This document shows, one piece after another, positions 17,229-26,321 of a stretch of DNA of 64,000 nucleotides (positions are counted from its first letter, which is position 1; each line of letters opens with the position of its first letter). The notes under the pieces are model-generated. The model worked only from the letters and a program-made list of their open reading frames with translations. It made no database searches and was not told where the DNA came from. The DNA is from CAVTWD01 sp963738325 (lineage in GTDB: Bacteria > Actinomycetota > Acidimicrobiia > Acidimicrobiales > Ilumatobacteraceae): NCBI GenBank assembly GCA_963738325.1, contig CAVTWD010000009.1, positions 682,001 to 746,000 on the forward strand. Reading direction: 5' to 3'. Made by a program: the position numbers and the translations under genes.

Positions 17229-18092
17229 TCAGAGGCGGCCGTGTCGGGTGAGCTCGGCCAGCTCCCGGTTGAAGCGTTCGGGTTCCTCCAGGTGCGGCAC
17301 GTGACCGACCCCGTCGTACCAGGAAGCCACTGCCGTCGGGCAGGTGGCGAGCACGTGTTCGGCCATCGCCGGCAGCACCACTGGATCCGCCCGGCCCCGC
17401 GTCACGAGCAGGGGGTACCTGGAGCGCATGAAGCACGTCGTCACAGTCCAGTTCGCGGGCGGCGAGGTTGGCGCGGATTCGGGCGGGCACGACGATGTTC
17501 CAGCACACCGCCGTCTCGAGGTCGTCATCCGACACTGGCTTCGCGACGCAGGCGCGCACGAAGGAGCGCATGGCCGCGATGTTGTTCGGTAGGCCGTCGG
17601 CGGTGGCGCCCACGAAGTGATCGAGGAAGACAGGACCGATCAATGTGCCGAACGCCGCCTCGCCCAGCTTGACCGCGCCCTCGACGAAGTTGATGGCGGT
17701 GACTCGATCCTGACCGTACGCGCGGAGATAGTCACAGATCACGAAGGAGCCGTACGACCAACCGACGAGCACCACTCGATCGAGCCGGAGTTGGTCGATG
17801 ATGGCGGCCAGGTCGTCGGCCCAGAGCTTGCCGTCGATGTAGTGCTCTGCTGCGAGTTCGCGTCCGACATACCGTGCCCGCGGAGGTCGTAGGCAACGAG
17901 CCGGAACTCGTCCGCGAGCGCACTCTCGTACCGCTTCTGCCAGCAGAGGTGGTTCTGCGACCAGCCGTCGATGAACAGGATCGGCGGTCCGTCAGCCTTG
18001 CCCCACTCCCGCACGTGCAGCTGCAAGCCGCCACCGCCTCGGACCGCGTAACGCTTCATCCGCCCCGTCACCGTCGGCATCACTGATGTCAT
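17229..18092 (-). CDS. Alpha/beta hydrolase (two frameshifts)
   Basis: Three frames together give a complete fold of about 285 residues: GGGGLQLHVREWGKADGPPI, FIDGWSQNHLCWQKRY and VAYDLRGHGMSDAN in the first; VLVGWSYGSFVICDYL (nucleophile Ser in GWSYGS) in the second; and YPLLVTRGRADPVVLPAMAE with GVGHVPHLEEPERFNRELAE (catalytic His) in the third. Breaks fall at about 17840 and 17420. Every catalytic residue is recoverable, so sequencing indels are more likely than decay. Substrate unknown; resembles haloperoxidase/esterase-type members. Confidence 0.75.
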
Positions 18093-18262
18093 TCCTCGCC
18101 TCCTCGTGGTCGATGTGTCGACTGCATCGTCACTCCGGGCGGGTAGGGAAGCGCATCGGGCGGAACGCCTTATCCCTGCCTTTTGTTCTGCCTACTTCCG
18201 GTGGCTGGGCTGCTTACAAAGCTTCCGCCGAGTGGAGTGATTCACTGCGCGACACTGGCCGG

Positions 18263-18956
18263 ATGGAGGCTCGCGCGAGCGAGACGTTCGTGGGGCGCGC
18301 ACGCGAGCTCGACGATCTCGAACACGCGCTCGGCGCGGCCCAGGCGGCGCGCGGCAAGACTCCTCGTCACCGGCGAAGCCGGCATCGGAAAGTCGCGGCT
18401 CGCGTCCGAACTCGCGAGACGCGCGAGCGACGCCGCCTTCGAGGTGCTCGTCGGGCGCTCGATCGATCTCGTCGGGACCGAGCTGCCGTACCAACCCTTC
18501 GTCGACGCGTAGCGCGGGGTGAGAGAGGCGGGGTCGATCGACGACCACGAGGCGGGCTCGCAGCTGCAGGTCTTCGAGAGTTCGCTCACACTGCTCACCG
18601 ATCGAGCCGCTGCGAACCCTTTGCTGCTCGTGCTCGAGGACGTGCATTGGGCCGACACCTCGACCCTCGACCTCATCGTGTTCCTCGCTCACAACCTCGA
18701 CGCCCGCCCGATTCTTCTCCTGGCGACCTTCCGTGCCGACGAGCCAGCGTCGGCCGGGCGCATGCGCCGGCTGGCCGACGGCGTGCGCCGCTCAGGATCG
18801 GCCACCTTGGTCGAGCTCGGGCCGCTCGGGCGCGATGAGGTGAGGGAGCTGCTCGCCGCTCACGCCGACGGCTCTCCCTCGGCAACGCTGGTGGACGCGA
18901 TCGCCGCCCGCTCGGAGGGGAACCCGTTCTTCGCTGGTCGCGGCCGACGTATTTGA
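18263..18956 (+). pseudogene. Truncated STAND/LuxR-type AAA ATPase
   Basis: The start FVGRARELDDLEHALGAAQA is in one frame, the Walker A LLVTGEAGIGKSRLASELAR in the next (shift at about 18355). The same frame then has a TAG at 18510-18512, where the family reads PYQPFVDALR, and continues with LLLVLEDVHWADTSTLDLIV (Walker B), ILLLATFRADEP and AARSEGNPFF. The protein ends within 10 residues of that, so the winged helix, TPR and LuxR output domains are all missing. The downstream sequence is a DUF190 fragment on the other strand. Confidence 0.65.
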
Positions 18957-19215
18957 CGGTCTCGACGGGCTCGCGCACGACGAGGCCCTCGGCGATCAGC
19001 TCATCGAGCTCGGGCAAGAACGCTTCGATGCGTTCTGGTCTGTCCACGATCACCACGATGACCGGGAGGTCAGACCGAGAGGCTCAGGATGCGGGTGGTG
19101 TGGATGTGGCGGGAGGCGCCGTAGCCTTCGAGGCCGCGCAAGGCCGTCGCGCCGGCCAGACCGGCAGCATGGGCGCGATGGACGATCTCGGTGTATCGTC
19201 GCCGGGCATCAGCCA
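18945..19215 (-). pseudogene. DUF190 (PII-like) protein fragment
   Basis: Two frames give most of a DUF190 protein: RYTEIVHRAHAAGLAGATAL, RGLEGYGASRHIHTTRILSL in one, and VIVDRPERIEAFLPELDELI, AEGLVVREPVETVKYVGR in the other, with the shift at about 19070. The family's N-terminal strand is missing. DUF190 proteins are PII-like trimers often paired with fluoride exporters or ion channels. Its 3' end abuts the broken ATPase, marking a deletion or insertion join near 18945. Confidence 0.6.
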
Positions 19216-19390
19216 TGCTGGCGGGGGTCGGCTCGCCGGCGTGAGACGTAGATTCCTCGCCTGTGATCGCATTGCGGATCGAGCTGGGATGGGGGCACGC
19301 CGCTGCGGCCACGAGGCCGACCGCTGAGCCGCCAGTGGACCCGAGACACTGGTCCTTCGCGCGCGCCTCGGCCCAACTCCCGCCGAGCTG

Positions 19391-20296
19391 ATGGGCGCGT
19401 TGGGCGGGGGGAAGGCGCGCTTCCGGACGGCGAAGCAGCAGGTGACGGAACGAGTCGACGCGCTCGAAGGTCGCCGCCTGTTGGGGCTCCCGATCGCGTC
19501 GTACCGTCGGTTCAGGGAGATCGAGGGCAAGCAGCTCGCGTTCGTGATCGGCGGGAACTTGTTCATCTCGGTGATCCCGCTGTTCATCGTCGGCTACGCG
19601 ATCATCGAAGCGTTCAACCCGAACCGCTCGTTCGCCATCATCGTGATCCAGCGCTTCCATCTCGAGGGCGACACGGCGGCGCTGGTTCGGGAGACGTTCG
19701 GCAACGCGAGCTCGGGCCGTAACGTCGCCTTGAGCCTGAGCATCGTGTCGTTGCTCGTTACGGGATTCGGGGTGGCGACGACCGTTCAGACGGCCTACGC
19801 GTGGGCCTTTCGAGTTGCTCCCCTGCGCGGCCTCCGGAAGTTCGTTCGCGGCGCGGCGTGGCTGGCGCTGATGCTCACTGTCCTCGGGCTCAGCCTCACC
19901 CTTCGCTACTGGGCCCAGCCGCGGCCTTGGTGGTTCCTGGCCCTCATGTTGGCGCTGATGGCCGCGCTGAACTTCATCTTCTACCTCGTGTCACCCCGCC
20001 TCCTCCTCGACCTGCCCTTCGAATGGCGCCACCTCGTGCCCGGCGCCGCCATCTGCGTGGTGGTCAACGGGATCGTTAGCGCGGTCTCGGCCATCTTCAT
20101 GAGGAACTGGTTGGAGGCCTATGGGCATGCCTACGGCGGCTTCGGGATCGCCCTCGCGTTCCTGGCATGGGTCGGGATCATCGCGACGTTCTGGGTCTGG
20201 ATCGGCGCCATCGCAGGCGTCTACTGGGAGCGCTTTGCCACGGCCACGGAGGCCGCCGAGATCGAGGAGTTGTCAGAGCGGGCGGCTGAGGCCTGA
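19391..20296 (+). CDS. YihY/virulence-factor BrkB family membrane protein
   Basis: 301 residues with six predicted membrane helices. Visible segments include LAFVIGGNLFISVIPLFIVG, ALSLSIVSLLVTGFGVATTV, WLALMLTVLGLSLTLRYW, RHLVPGAAICVVVNGIVSAV and GGFGIALAFLAWVGIIATFW. The last two with GxxYGGFGxxLAxLxWxxxxA are typical of YihY/BrkB. It ends in an acidic cytoplasmic tail. The precise function of the family is not known; it is not RNase BN. Transcribed alone, convergent with PPK2. Confidence 0.85.
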   Translation: MGALGGGKARFRTAKQQVTERVDALEGRRLLGLPIASYRRFREIEGKQLAFVIGGNLFISVIPLFIVGYAIIEAFNPNRSFAIIVIQRFHLEGDTAALVRETFGNASSGRNVALSLSIVSLLVTGFGVATTVQTAYAWAFRVAPLRGLRKFVRGAAWLALMLTVLGLSLTLRYWAQPRPWWFLALMLALMAALNFIFYLVSPRLLLDLPFEWRHLVPGAAICVVVNGIVSAVSAIFMRNWLEAYGHAYGGFGIALAFLAWVGIIATFWVWIGAIAGVYWERFATATEAAEIEELSERAAEA

Positions 20297-20368
20297 GGCG
20301 CCCCGAGCGACGCGTGCGTGCGCGCCGAGCGCGTCCTGTGCGCCGACGCCCGCCGAGCAGCCTGACCT

Positions 20369-21232
20369 TCAGAACGGCGTCGGGATCAAGTTGTGCGTGA
20401 GGTCACTTTCGACGTACCCACCCGACTTCTGACGCTTCGGCAGCGTGACCGCCGGCGGTTCGAGCGGCTGGTAGGGCACCTGGGTGAGCAGATGAGTGAT
20501 CAGGTTGAGCCGGCCCCGACGTTTGTCGTCCGTTCGGGCGACGTGCCACCGCGCCCAGGCTGTGTCGGTGGCCGCGAACATCTCGTCGCGAGCCCGCGAG
20601 TAGTCGTACCAGCGGCTATAGGACTTCAGGTCCATGCCTGACAGCTTCCAGATCTTGCGGGGGTCGTGGATCCGGCTCTCCAACCGTCTCGTCTGCTCGT
20701 CAGGGCCCACTTCCAGCCAGTACTTCACGAGCAGGATGCCCGAGTCGACCATGGCCTTCTCGACCGCGGGGACCAGGGCGAGGAACCGGGTCGCCTGCTC
20801 GTCAGTGCAGAACCCCATGACCCGCTCGACCCCGGCGCGGTTGTACCAGCTGCGGTCGAAGATCACGACCTCTCCGGCGGCCGGGAGATGCGGGATGTAG
20901 CGCTGGATGTACATCTGGGACTTCTCGCGCTCCGTCGGGGCCGGCAGGGCGACCACTCGGAACACGCGGGGGCTCACCCGCTCGGTGATCGCCTTGATCG
21001 TGCCGCCCTTCCCGGCCGTATCACGCCCTTCGAACACAACACAGACCTTGGCCCCGCTGGCCTTGATCCACTCCTGCATCGCCACCAGCTCGGCGTGCAA
21101 CTTCCGCAGCTCCTGCTCGTACTCCTTGGTCTTCATCTTGGCCGGCGCCCCGAGCGGAACCTCGGCTGCCTGAGCAGCGTCGGCTCCCGCCTCGCCGGCG
21201 CGAGGCTCGTCCCTCCCCTTCTTCTTGGCCAT
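20369..21232 (-). CDS. ppk2: Polyphosphate kinase 2 (PPK2 family)
   Basis: 287 residues. Walker A is G69-R-D-T-A-G-K-G-G77, Walker B VVIFDRSWYNRAGVERVMGF near 122-141, and the lid region RIHDPRKIWKLSGMDLKSYS near 190-210. These define the PPK2 fold, which transfers phosphate between polyphosphate and nucleotides. An N-terminal charged extension of about 45 residues precedes the domain. The sequence looks like class I PPK2, which phosphorylates nucleoside diphosphates, but class assignment needs a tree. Start ATG 21232; upstream GAGGCACG is a weak ribosome site. Confidence 0.9.
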   Translation of the reverse strand: MAKKKGRDEPRAGEAGADAAQAAEVPLGAPAKMKTKEYEQELRKLHAELVAMQEWIKASGAKVCVVFEGRDTAGKGGTIKAITERVSPRVFRVVALPAPTEREKSQMYIQRYIPHLPAAGEVVIFDRSWYNRAGVERVMGFCTDEQATRFLALVPAVEKAMVDSGILLVKYWLEVGPDEQTRRLESRIHDPRKIWKLSGMDLKSYSRWYDYSRARDEMFAATDTAWARWHVARTDDKRRGRLNLITHLLTQVPYQPLEPPAVTLPKRQKSGGYVESDLTHNLIPTPF

Positions 21233-21393
21233 GGTTCGTGCCTCCGGCTCGGTCGGACGAAGCCTGTCACGTTGATCGTGTCACGCGTCGACGAGTGTGA
21301 GCTCCAGATCGCGAAGCGTGTCGCCGGTCGATGCGTCATACCACTGACGATCCGCACCGGATCGACGTCTCACAAGACGGAAGGAGGTTGGCG

Positions 21394-21710
21394 ATGACCT
21401 CGGGCATGAAGACAGTGATCTCCTCCGTCACGGACCTTGCCGCGGCGAAGCAGGTGTACTCCATGCTGTTCGGCATGCCACCGGAGATGGACGAGCCGTA
21501 CTACGTCGGGTTTCGCGTCGACGGTCTGGCGTCGGTCTGGACCCGAACGGGCACCATAAGGGGATGACCGGGCCGGTCGGCTACGGGCATGTCGACGACA
21601 TCAGCCGGACGGTGCCGGGCCTCGATGCGCGAGCGTTGATCGCGACGCTGAAGGACGCCGACGGCAACATCGTGGGGCTGCTGCAGGAACCTGTCGGCGA
21701 AGGGCGCTGA
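21394..21710 (+). pseudogene. VOC/glyoxalase-family paralog with frameshift and internal deletion
   Basis: Strong ribosome site GAAGGAGG before ATG 21394. Reads MTSGMKTVISSVTDLAAAKQ, VYSMLFGMPPEMDEPYYVGF, then shifts frame at about 21525 to GLDPNGHHKGMTGPVGYGHV, DDISRTVPGLDAR. From there it jumps directly to ALIATLKDADGNIVGLLQEP. About 15-20 residues of the beta-alpha segment present in the copy at 6655 are missing, so this is more than a one-base error. Related to the VOC gene at 6655. Confidence 0.6.
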
Positions 21711-21750
21711 GGTCGCCGCCGGTTCAGCCGACGGTAGCCAGCCCAGCAGG

Positions 21751-23325
21751 CTAGAAGCGGCCGGCGCAGCGCTCGGCTCGGGTGCGCCCGTCGGGGTCGT
21801 ACAACAGCTCGTAGAGCGCGATGGCCCACCATCGCGTCCCTCGGCCCAGGACGGGAGACGCGACCGGTCGAAGCCGGCCCGCCGGTCGCGGCCCGAGGCG
21901 CCCATCCTCGTGCCACCGCTGCAACGTCGTGGCCGAGTTGGCGAAGGTGGCGAACGTCGAAGGACCGTTCTCCAGGCCGGCGGTGTCGCGCCCGTCACGG
22001 CCCAGGTGCTCGCACGCCAAGACGAGGCGTAGCCGGCGGGCATAGCTCTCCTCTCCGGTTTGCGCCCGGCTGGCGGTGTCCAACACCGCGACGCTCAACT
22101 CGGAGTCGTACGTCCACGAGCGCCGGTTGAAGTTGTCGGAGCCAACCGTGGCCCACACGTCGTCGACGACGCACACCTTGGCGTGGACATAGACAGGCAG
22201 GCCGGCCTCGTTCTCCAGCCCGTAGACGGCCACGCGATCGGCACCCGCTTCATGGAGCACGTCGAGGGCGGCGGCCCGCCCGGCGAGGTTCGGTGGCTGG
22301 GAGAGGGGACCGTCTTGGTCGGGGAAGTGCGGGACGACGGCGATGAGGCGCAGGTCGGGTTGCGAGCGCAGGGCGCGGGCGAAGACCGCGGCCACTTCGT
22401 GGGACCACAGGTACTGGTCCTCGAGGTAGATGAGGCTTCGAGCCTGCTCGAGGATCTTCGCGTAGGCCCGGGCGACGCTCCGCTCGCCCTTCGGCGCGAA
22501 GTCGTACCCCTGACGCCGACGGGGGTAGGTGCGCAGGAGTTGGACGGCGCAGTCGCCCGCGGCGGGCGGATCGGGCTGCTGGGCAGGCAACGGGCTGGGC
22601 GTGGTGTCGTCCCGGCGGACCAGGTCGCTCAGCCGCCGCAGCGGGTTGCGGGTGATCGGCGCGGCATCGTTCCAACGCTCACGGAACACCGTCTCGACAT
22701 CGGCCACCGCGGGGCCTCGGATGGCGACCTGAATGTCGTGCCATGCAGGCCGGGGGCCGTACACCGCGGCCATGGGCTGGCGCTGCGGATCACCGAGATG
22801 CCTCCCGTCGTCGCGCCGGCTGTGGCACAGATCGATCCCGCCGGCGTACGCAACGTCGCGCTCCGGTGCATCCCGGTGGCGGATCACGACCAGCTTCTGA
22901 TGGTGCGAGCCGCCCACCCGCACCCGCATGTCCAACAGGCACTCGCCGCCCGCGCTCTCGATCTCCTCGCCGAGGTGCCGGTTCTCCTTCGCGCTGAAGC
23001 GGAGGCGGTCGAGGTGAGAGCGCCAGATCAGACCCTTGACGACGACGCCCCGCTCCGCCGCCTCGCAGAACGCCTGCGACACCTGGGTCCCGGCCTCGTG
23101 GAGCACCTCGTCGGGGTCGCCACGCCAGTCGGTGAAGAGAAGCAGATCACCCTCTTGAAGGGCGGAGACGGACGTGAGCAGCGCGGAGAAGTAGGACGCG
23201 CCGTGCACGAGGAACTCGACGTCGTTGCCGATCGACCACGCCGTACCCGGCTCGCGGCGGGCATCCAGTGCGGTGCGGGGGTTGCCGCGCTCCTCCGCGG
23301 TGAGGAACCAGCGTTCGAGCGACAC
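21751..23325 (-). CDS. Phospholipase D-family protein with two HKD motifs
   Basis: 524 residues. The two catalytic motifs are HHQKLVVIRHRDAPERDVAY with AGGIDLCHS (about residues 140-165) and HAKVCVVDDVWATVGSDNFN (about 395-414). LIYLEDQYLW is typical of PLD enzymes of the cardiolipin-synthase/PLD superfamily. No membrane segments are evident, so cytosolic hydrolysis or transphosphatidylation is likely. GTG 23325 lies 4 bp after the stop of the K+ channel gene, which suggests one transcript. Confidence 0.88.
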   Translation of the reverse strand: MSLERWFLTAEERGNPRTALDARREPGTAWSIGNDVEFLVHGASYFSALLTSVSALQEGDLLLFTDWRGDPDEVLHEAGTQVSQAFCEAAERGVVVKGLIWRSHLDRLRFSAKENRHLGEEIESAGGECLLDMRVRVGGSHHQKLVVIRHRDAPERDVAYAGGIDLCHSRRDDGRHLGDPQRQPMAAVYGPRPAWHDIQVAIRGPAVADVETVFRERWNDAAPITRNPLRRLSDLVRRDDTTPSPLPAQQPDPPAAGDCAVQLLRTYPRRRQGYDFAPKGERSVARAYAKILEQARSLIYLEDQYLWSHEVAAVFARALRSQPDLRLIAVVPHFPDQDGPLSQPPNLAGRAAALDVLHEAGADRVAVYGLENEAGLPVYVHAKVCVVDDVWATVGSDNFNRRSWTYDSELSVAVLDTASRAQTGEESYARRLRLVLACEHLGRDGRDTAGLENGPSTFATFANSATTLQRWHEDGRLGPRPAGRLRPVASPVLGRGTRWWAIALYELLYDPDGRTRAERCAGRF

Positions 23326-23329
23326 GCGT

Positions 23330-24334
23330 TCACACCGTGTTGTGGCGGGAGGCGGCGGTGGCGGTGAGGCTCTCGAGCTGGGGCGGGGTGCCGATCGCGA
23401 TCAGGATCTGGCCGGCACGGACCACAGTGTCCGCGGTCGGGTTGCTGATGAAGCCGGCCTCCTCATCACGGAGGGCGAGCACCATCGCCCCCGTGCGGTC
23501 CCGCACCCGCGCCTCGCGCAAGCTGAGGCCGGCCAGCGGCGAGTCGTGTGCCACGGAGATCTCCTCGAGCCGCAGCTCGATGTTCTGCTCGTGCATGACG
23601 ACGTCGAGGAACTCCGTGACGTGCGGCCGGACGAGGAACGCCGCGATGCGGGCTCCGCCGATCTCTTGAGGGTTCACGACCCGGTCGGCTCCGGCGCGCA
23701 GGAGCTTGGCGTCGCTCGTCTCCTCGCGGGCGCGCGAGACGATGAAGAGGTCTGGGCGCAGCGATCGTCCGGACAAGGTGATGAAGAGGTTTGCGGCGTC
23801 GGTGGACACCGCCGCGACCAAGGCTGCCGCCCGCTCGATCCCGGCGTGGCGCAGCACGTCGTCGTCGGACGCGTCGCCGAGGACATGGAGGTGCGACGTG
23901 ATCGTGGCGAGCCGCTCACTGTCGTTGTCGATGACGACGATGTCCTTGCCGGCCGCGTCCAGCTCACGCGCGATCGCCCGCCCGACGCGTCCCCAACCGC
24001 AGACGATCACGTGACCGTGCAGGGCTGCGATGCGCTTGTCCATGCGTCGCCTTTCCATGGCCTGGCCGAGGTGGCCCTCGACGAGCAGCTCCAGCAGCGC
24101 GGTCAGCGTGTAGAGGGCGGTGCCCACGCCGGCGAGGATGATGACGATCGTGAACACCTTGCCGGCGGCGTCGAGGGGCTGGATCTCGCGAAAGCCGACG
24201 GTCGTGATGGTCGTCACCGTCTGGTAGACGGCATCGAGGAAGCCGAAGCCCAGCAGCACGTAGCCGACCGTGCCGGCGACGATGATCCCGGTGAGAGCGG
24301 CGAGGCCGACCGCGACCGGTCGCCAACGCTGCAT
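23330..24334 (-). CDS. TrkA-N domain potassium channel
   Basis: 334 residues. Two membrane helices flank the selectivity filter TITTVGFREIQ (about residues 35-45), a minimal 2-TM pore. A TrkA-N/RCK domain follows: HVIVCGWGRVGRAIARELDA (Rossmann GxGxxG), VVIDNDSERL, VLGDASDDDVLRHAGIERA, then a TrkA-C domain from about 250. Start ATG 24334 has CGGGAG upstream. The open frame extends 5' into the MITE at 24442 but that part has no channel homology. It is co-directional and nearly contiguous with the phospholipase gene. Confidence 0.88.
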   Translation of the reverse strand: MQRWRPVAVGLAALTGIIVAGTVGYVLLGFGFLDAVYQTVTTITTVGFREIQPLDAAGKVFTIVIILAGVGTALYTLTALLELLVEGHLGQAMERRRMDKRIAALHGHVIVCGWGRVGRAIARELDAAGKDIVVIDNDSERLATITSHLHVLGDASDDDVLRHAGIERAAALVAAVSTDAANLFITLSGRSLRPDLFIVSRAREETSDAKLLRAGADRVVNPQEIGGARIAAFLVRPHVTEFLDVVMHEQNIELRLEEISVAHDSPLAGLSLREARVRDRTGAMVLALRDEEAGFISNPTADTVVRAGQILIAIGTPPQLESLTATAASRHNTV

Positions 24335-24441
24335 CAGCGGCTCCCGTCGAAGACCTCTCTCCACTGGCTGCAGTCTGCACCGCCCCGCCGCGGCAGGGCG
24401 CGGAGGCGGGGCGAGCGCCCCGCGAACACAGTTCCTGGAGG

Positions 24442-24605
24442 CTAGTGCCGCGACCGGCAACGTTCGCCCCGTTGCGCCGGCCAGTACCGGCGCCGGCTGC
24501 GTTGCTTGTCGTCGCAATAGCGCGGCGACTATTGCTCCCTCGTCGCGCCTTGTCGGCACCAACCCTGGCTCGGCGGACCGGGCCTCAGTTACCGGGCACA
24601 GCTAG
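24442..24605. mobile_element. MITE-like repeat, copy B (CTAG-bounded)
   Basis: A 164-bp copy of the element at 10682, bounded by CTAG at 24442 and 24602. The left end CTAGTGCCGCGACCGG is well kept; the right end ACCGGGCACAGCTAG has two bases lost and several changes, so the inverted repeat is degenerate. The TAG of the right CTAG forms the stop codon of the flavoprotein gene ending at 24602, so insertion would have set or coincided with that gene's end. Confidence 0.7.
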
Positions 24606-26233
24606 GTCCGGCTCGCGGCGTGGCGGCCGGCGAGGAAGCCGAAGACCATGCCGGGCCCCAGGGTTCCTCCCGCGCCGCCGTAGGTCATGCCCATGACCGA
24701 GCCCATGACGTTGCCGGCCGCATAGAGGCCCGCGATGGGGAGGCCGTCGAGGTCGAGGACGCGCGGCGTCGGTGTCGGTGCGCGGGCCGCCCTTCGTGCC
24801 GAGCGCGCCGCTGTGGACCCGCACCGCGTAGAACGGCGGCGTGTCGAGCGGGCCGAGCGTGGTGCGGACGTCGTCGCCGAACTCGGGATCCCCCCACCAC
24901 CGGTCGTGGACGCTCGTGCCCCGTCCGAAGTCGAGGTCCTCGCCCTTGGCCGAGTTCTCGTTCCAGCGCGCAACGGCGGCCTCGAGCGAGCCCTCGGGCA
25001 GGTCAAGGGCGCGCCCCAGCTCTGCGAGGGACGGTGCTTCGACGATCCACGCGGGCGTGTGTCCGTTGGGCCGGTAGCCCGCCAGTCCGTACTTGGTCAG
25101 GTAGAAGTGGTCGAACACCATCCAGGCAGGGTGGTTCACGAACTGGTAGCTCGAGACCTCGACGACATGGAACGCCTCGCCGAGGGCGTTGTAGTTGGTG
25201 GCCTCGTTGGTGAAGCGCTGGCCCCGCTGGTTGACCATGATGCAGTGAGGGCGCGTGCGCTCGCCGTTGACCATCCAGGCGACGGTGCCGTACCCCTCCA
25301 CGGGCACCTCGATGGTGGGCACCCACCAGGCTTCGGGCATGTTCGACAGCCCGGCCCCCACTCGCATCGCCATCCGCAGGCCATCACCGGTGTTGGTGCG
25401 GACCGATACCGGGTGGGTCATGGGGCCGCGGCACGAAGTTGCGGACGAGGTCGCGGTTCCACTCGAACCCGCCGGTGGCGAGCACCACGCCGCGCTCGAG
25501 CCCGCACCTCGAAGGGGCCGTCGGCCGATTCGAAGCGCACCCCGGCGACCGCACCGTCCTCCATGATCAACTCGCGGGCCTGGGCGCCCGTGCGGGGTTC
25601 GAGGCCGCGGTCGAGGCAGCCCTTGAGCAACCGTCCCACGAGACCTTGCCCCGCGCCGCGCTCGTCGTGCACGAGGCGCCGCTCCATCTCCTCGGCCGGC
25701 ACGCCTTGGGGTGCGCCGTGGCCGAGCGGGGTCTCGCTCATCGCGATGTTGCGCCCCATCTGGGGACCCACGGTGACTCGCCCGGCCCAGTCGCCCAGCT
25801 CGTCGAAGGGGAACAGTGGGCATTCGAGTGACCGGCCGCCGCCCGGCTTGGCCCCTGGGTGCTCGGGGTGGTAGTCGGGGAAGCCCTCGACCACGCGGAA
25901 GATGGCCGGGGTGTTGGCCTCCAACCACGTGATCATCTCCGGTCCGGCGTCGATGTACCCCGCGGCCAGCTTCTCGTCGATCATCCCGTGCGACAGAGAC
26001 GCGAGGTAGGTGAGCACCTCGTCGCGGGTGTCCGCGATGCCGAGCTCGGCTTCGTGGTGGTTGAGCGGGATCCAGAGCATGCCGCCCGACCATGCGCTGG
26101 TCCCTCCCACCTGGGTGTCCTTCTCGAACAGCCCCACGGAGGCACCGGCGTCGTGGGCCGAGAGCGCGGCGGTGAGCCCGGCTGCACCCGTCCCGAGCAC
26201 GATGACATCGAAAGCGGCGGGTTCACTGCCCAT
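24602..26233 (-). CDS. FAD-dependent oxidoreductase, fumarate-reductase/3-ketosteroid-dehydrogenase type (frameshifted)
   Basis: About 540 residues in three frames. The first holds the dinucleotide site FDVIVLGTGAAGLTAALSAH and GGTSAWSGGMLWIP; the second, from about 25440, holds GYGTVAWMVNGERTRPHCIM, NEATNYNALGEAFHVVEV and GALGTKGGPRTD; the last, from about 24770, holds GLPIAGLYAAGNVMGSVMGM, TYGGAGGTLGPGMVFGFLAG. Such flavoproteins dehydrogenate steroid-like or enoate substrates. Start ATG 26233 faces a divergent TetR gene with a palindrome between them. Domain order is complete, so indel errors are likely. Confidence 0.8.
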
Positions 26234-26277
26234 GCCAGGCCCCCTGCGTTCGTCGGATGCGCCCACCGTACCCGGAT

Positions 26278-26293
26278 GGCAACAACCGTTGCC
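26278..26293. promoter_or_regulatory. Palindromic TetR operator GGCAAC-AACC-GTTGCC
   Basis: A perfect 6-bp inverted repeat in the 88-bp space between the divergent flavoprotein (26233) and tetR (26322). It shares the core ACAACCGTTG with the palindrome at 29223 in front of the paralogous tetR. Position and symmetry fit autoregulation plus control of the flavoprotein. Confidence 0.65.
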
Positions 26294-26321
26294 AAGCCTC
26301 GCCGGCGCGTAACGTGCCGCG

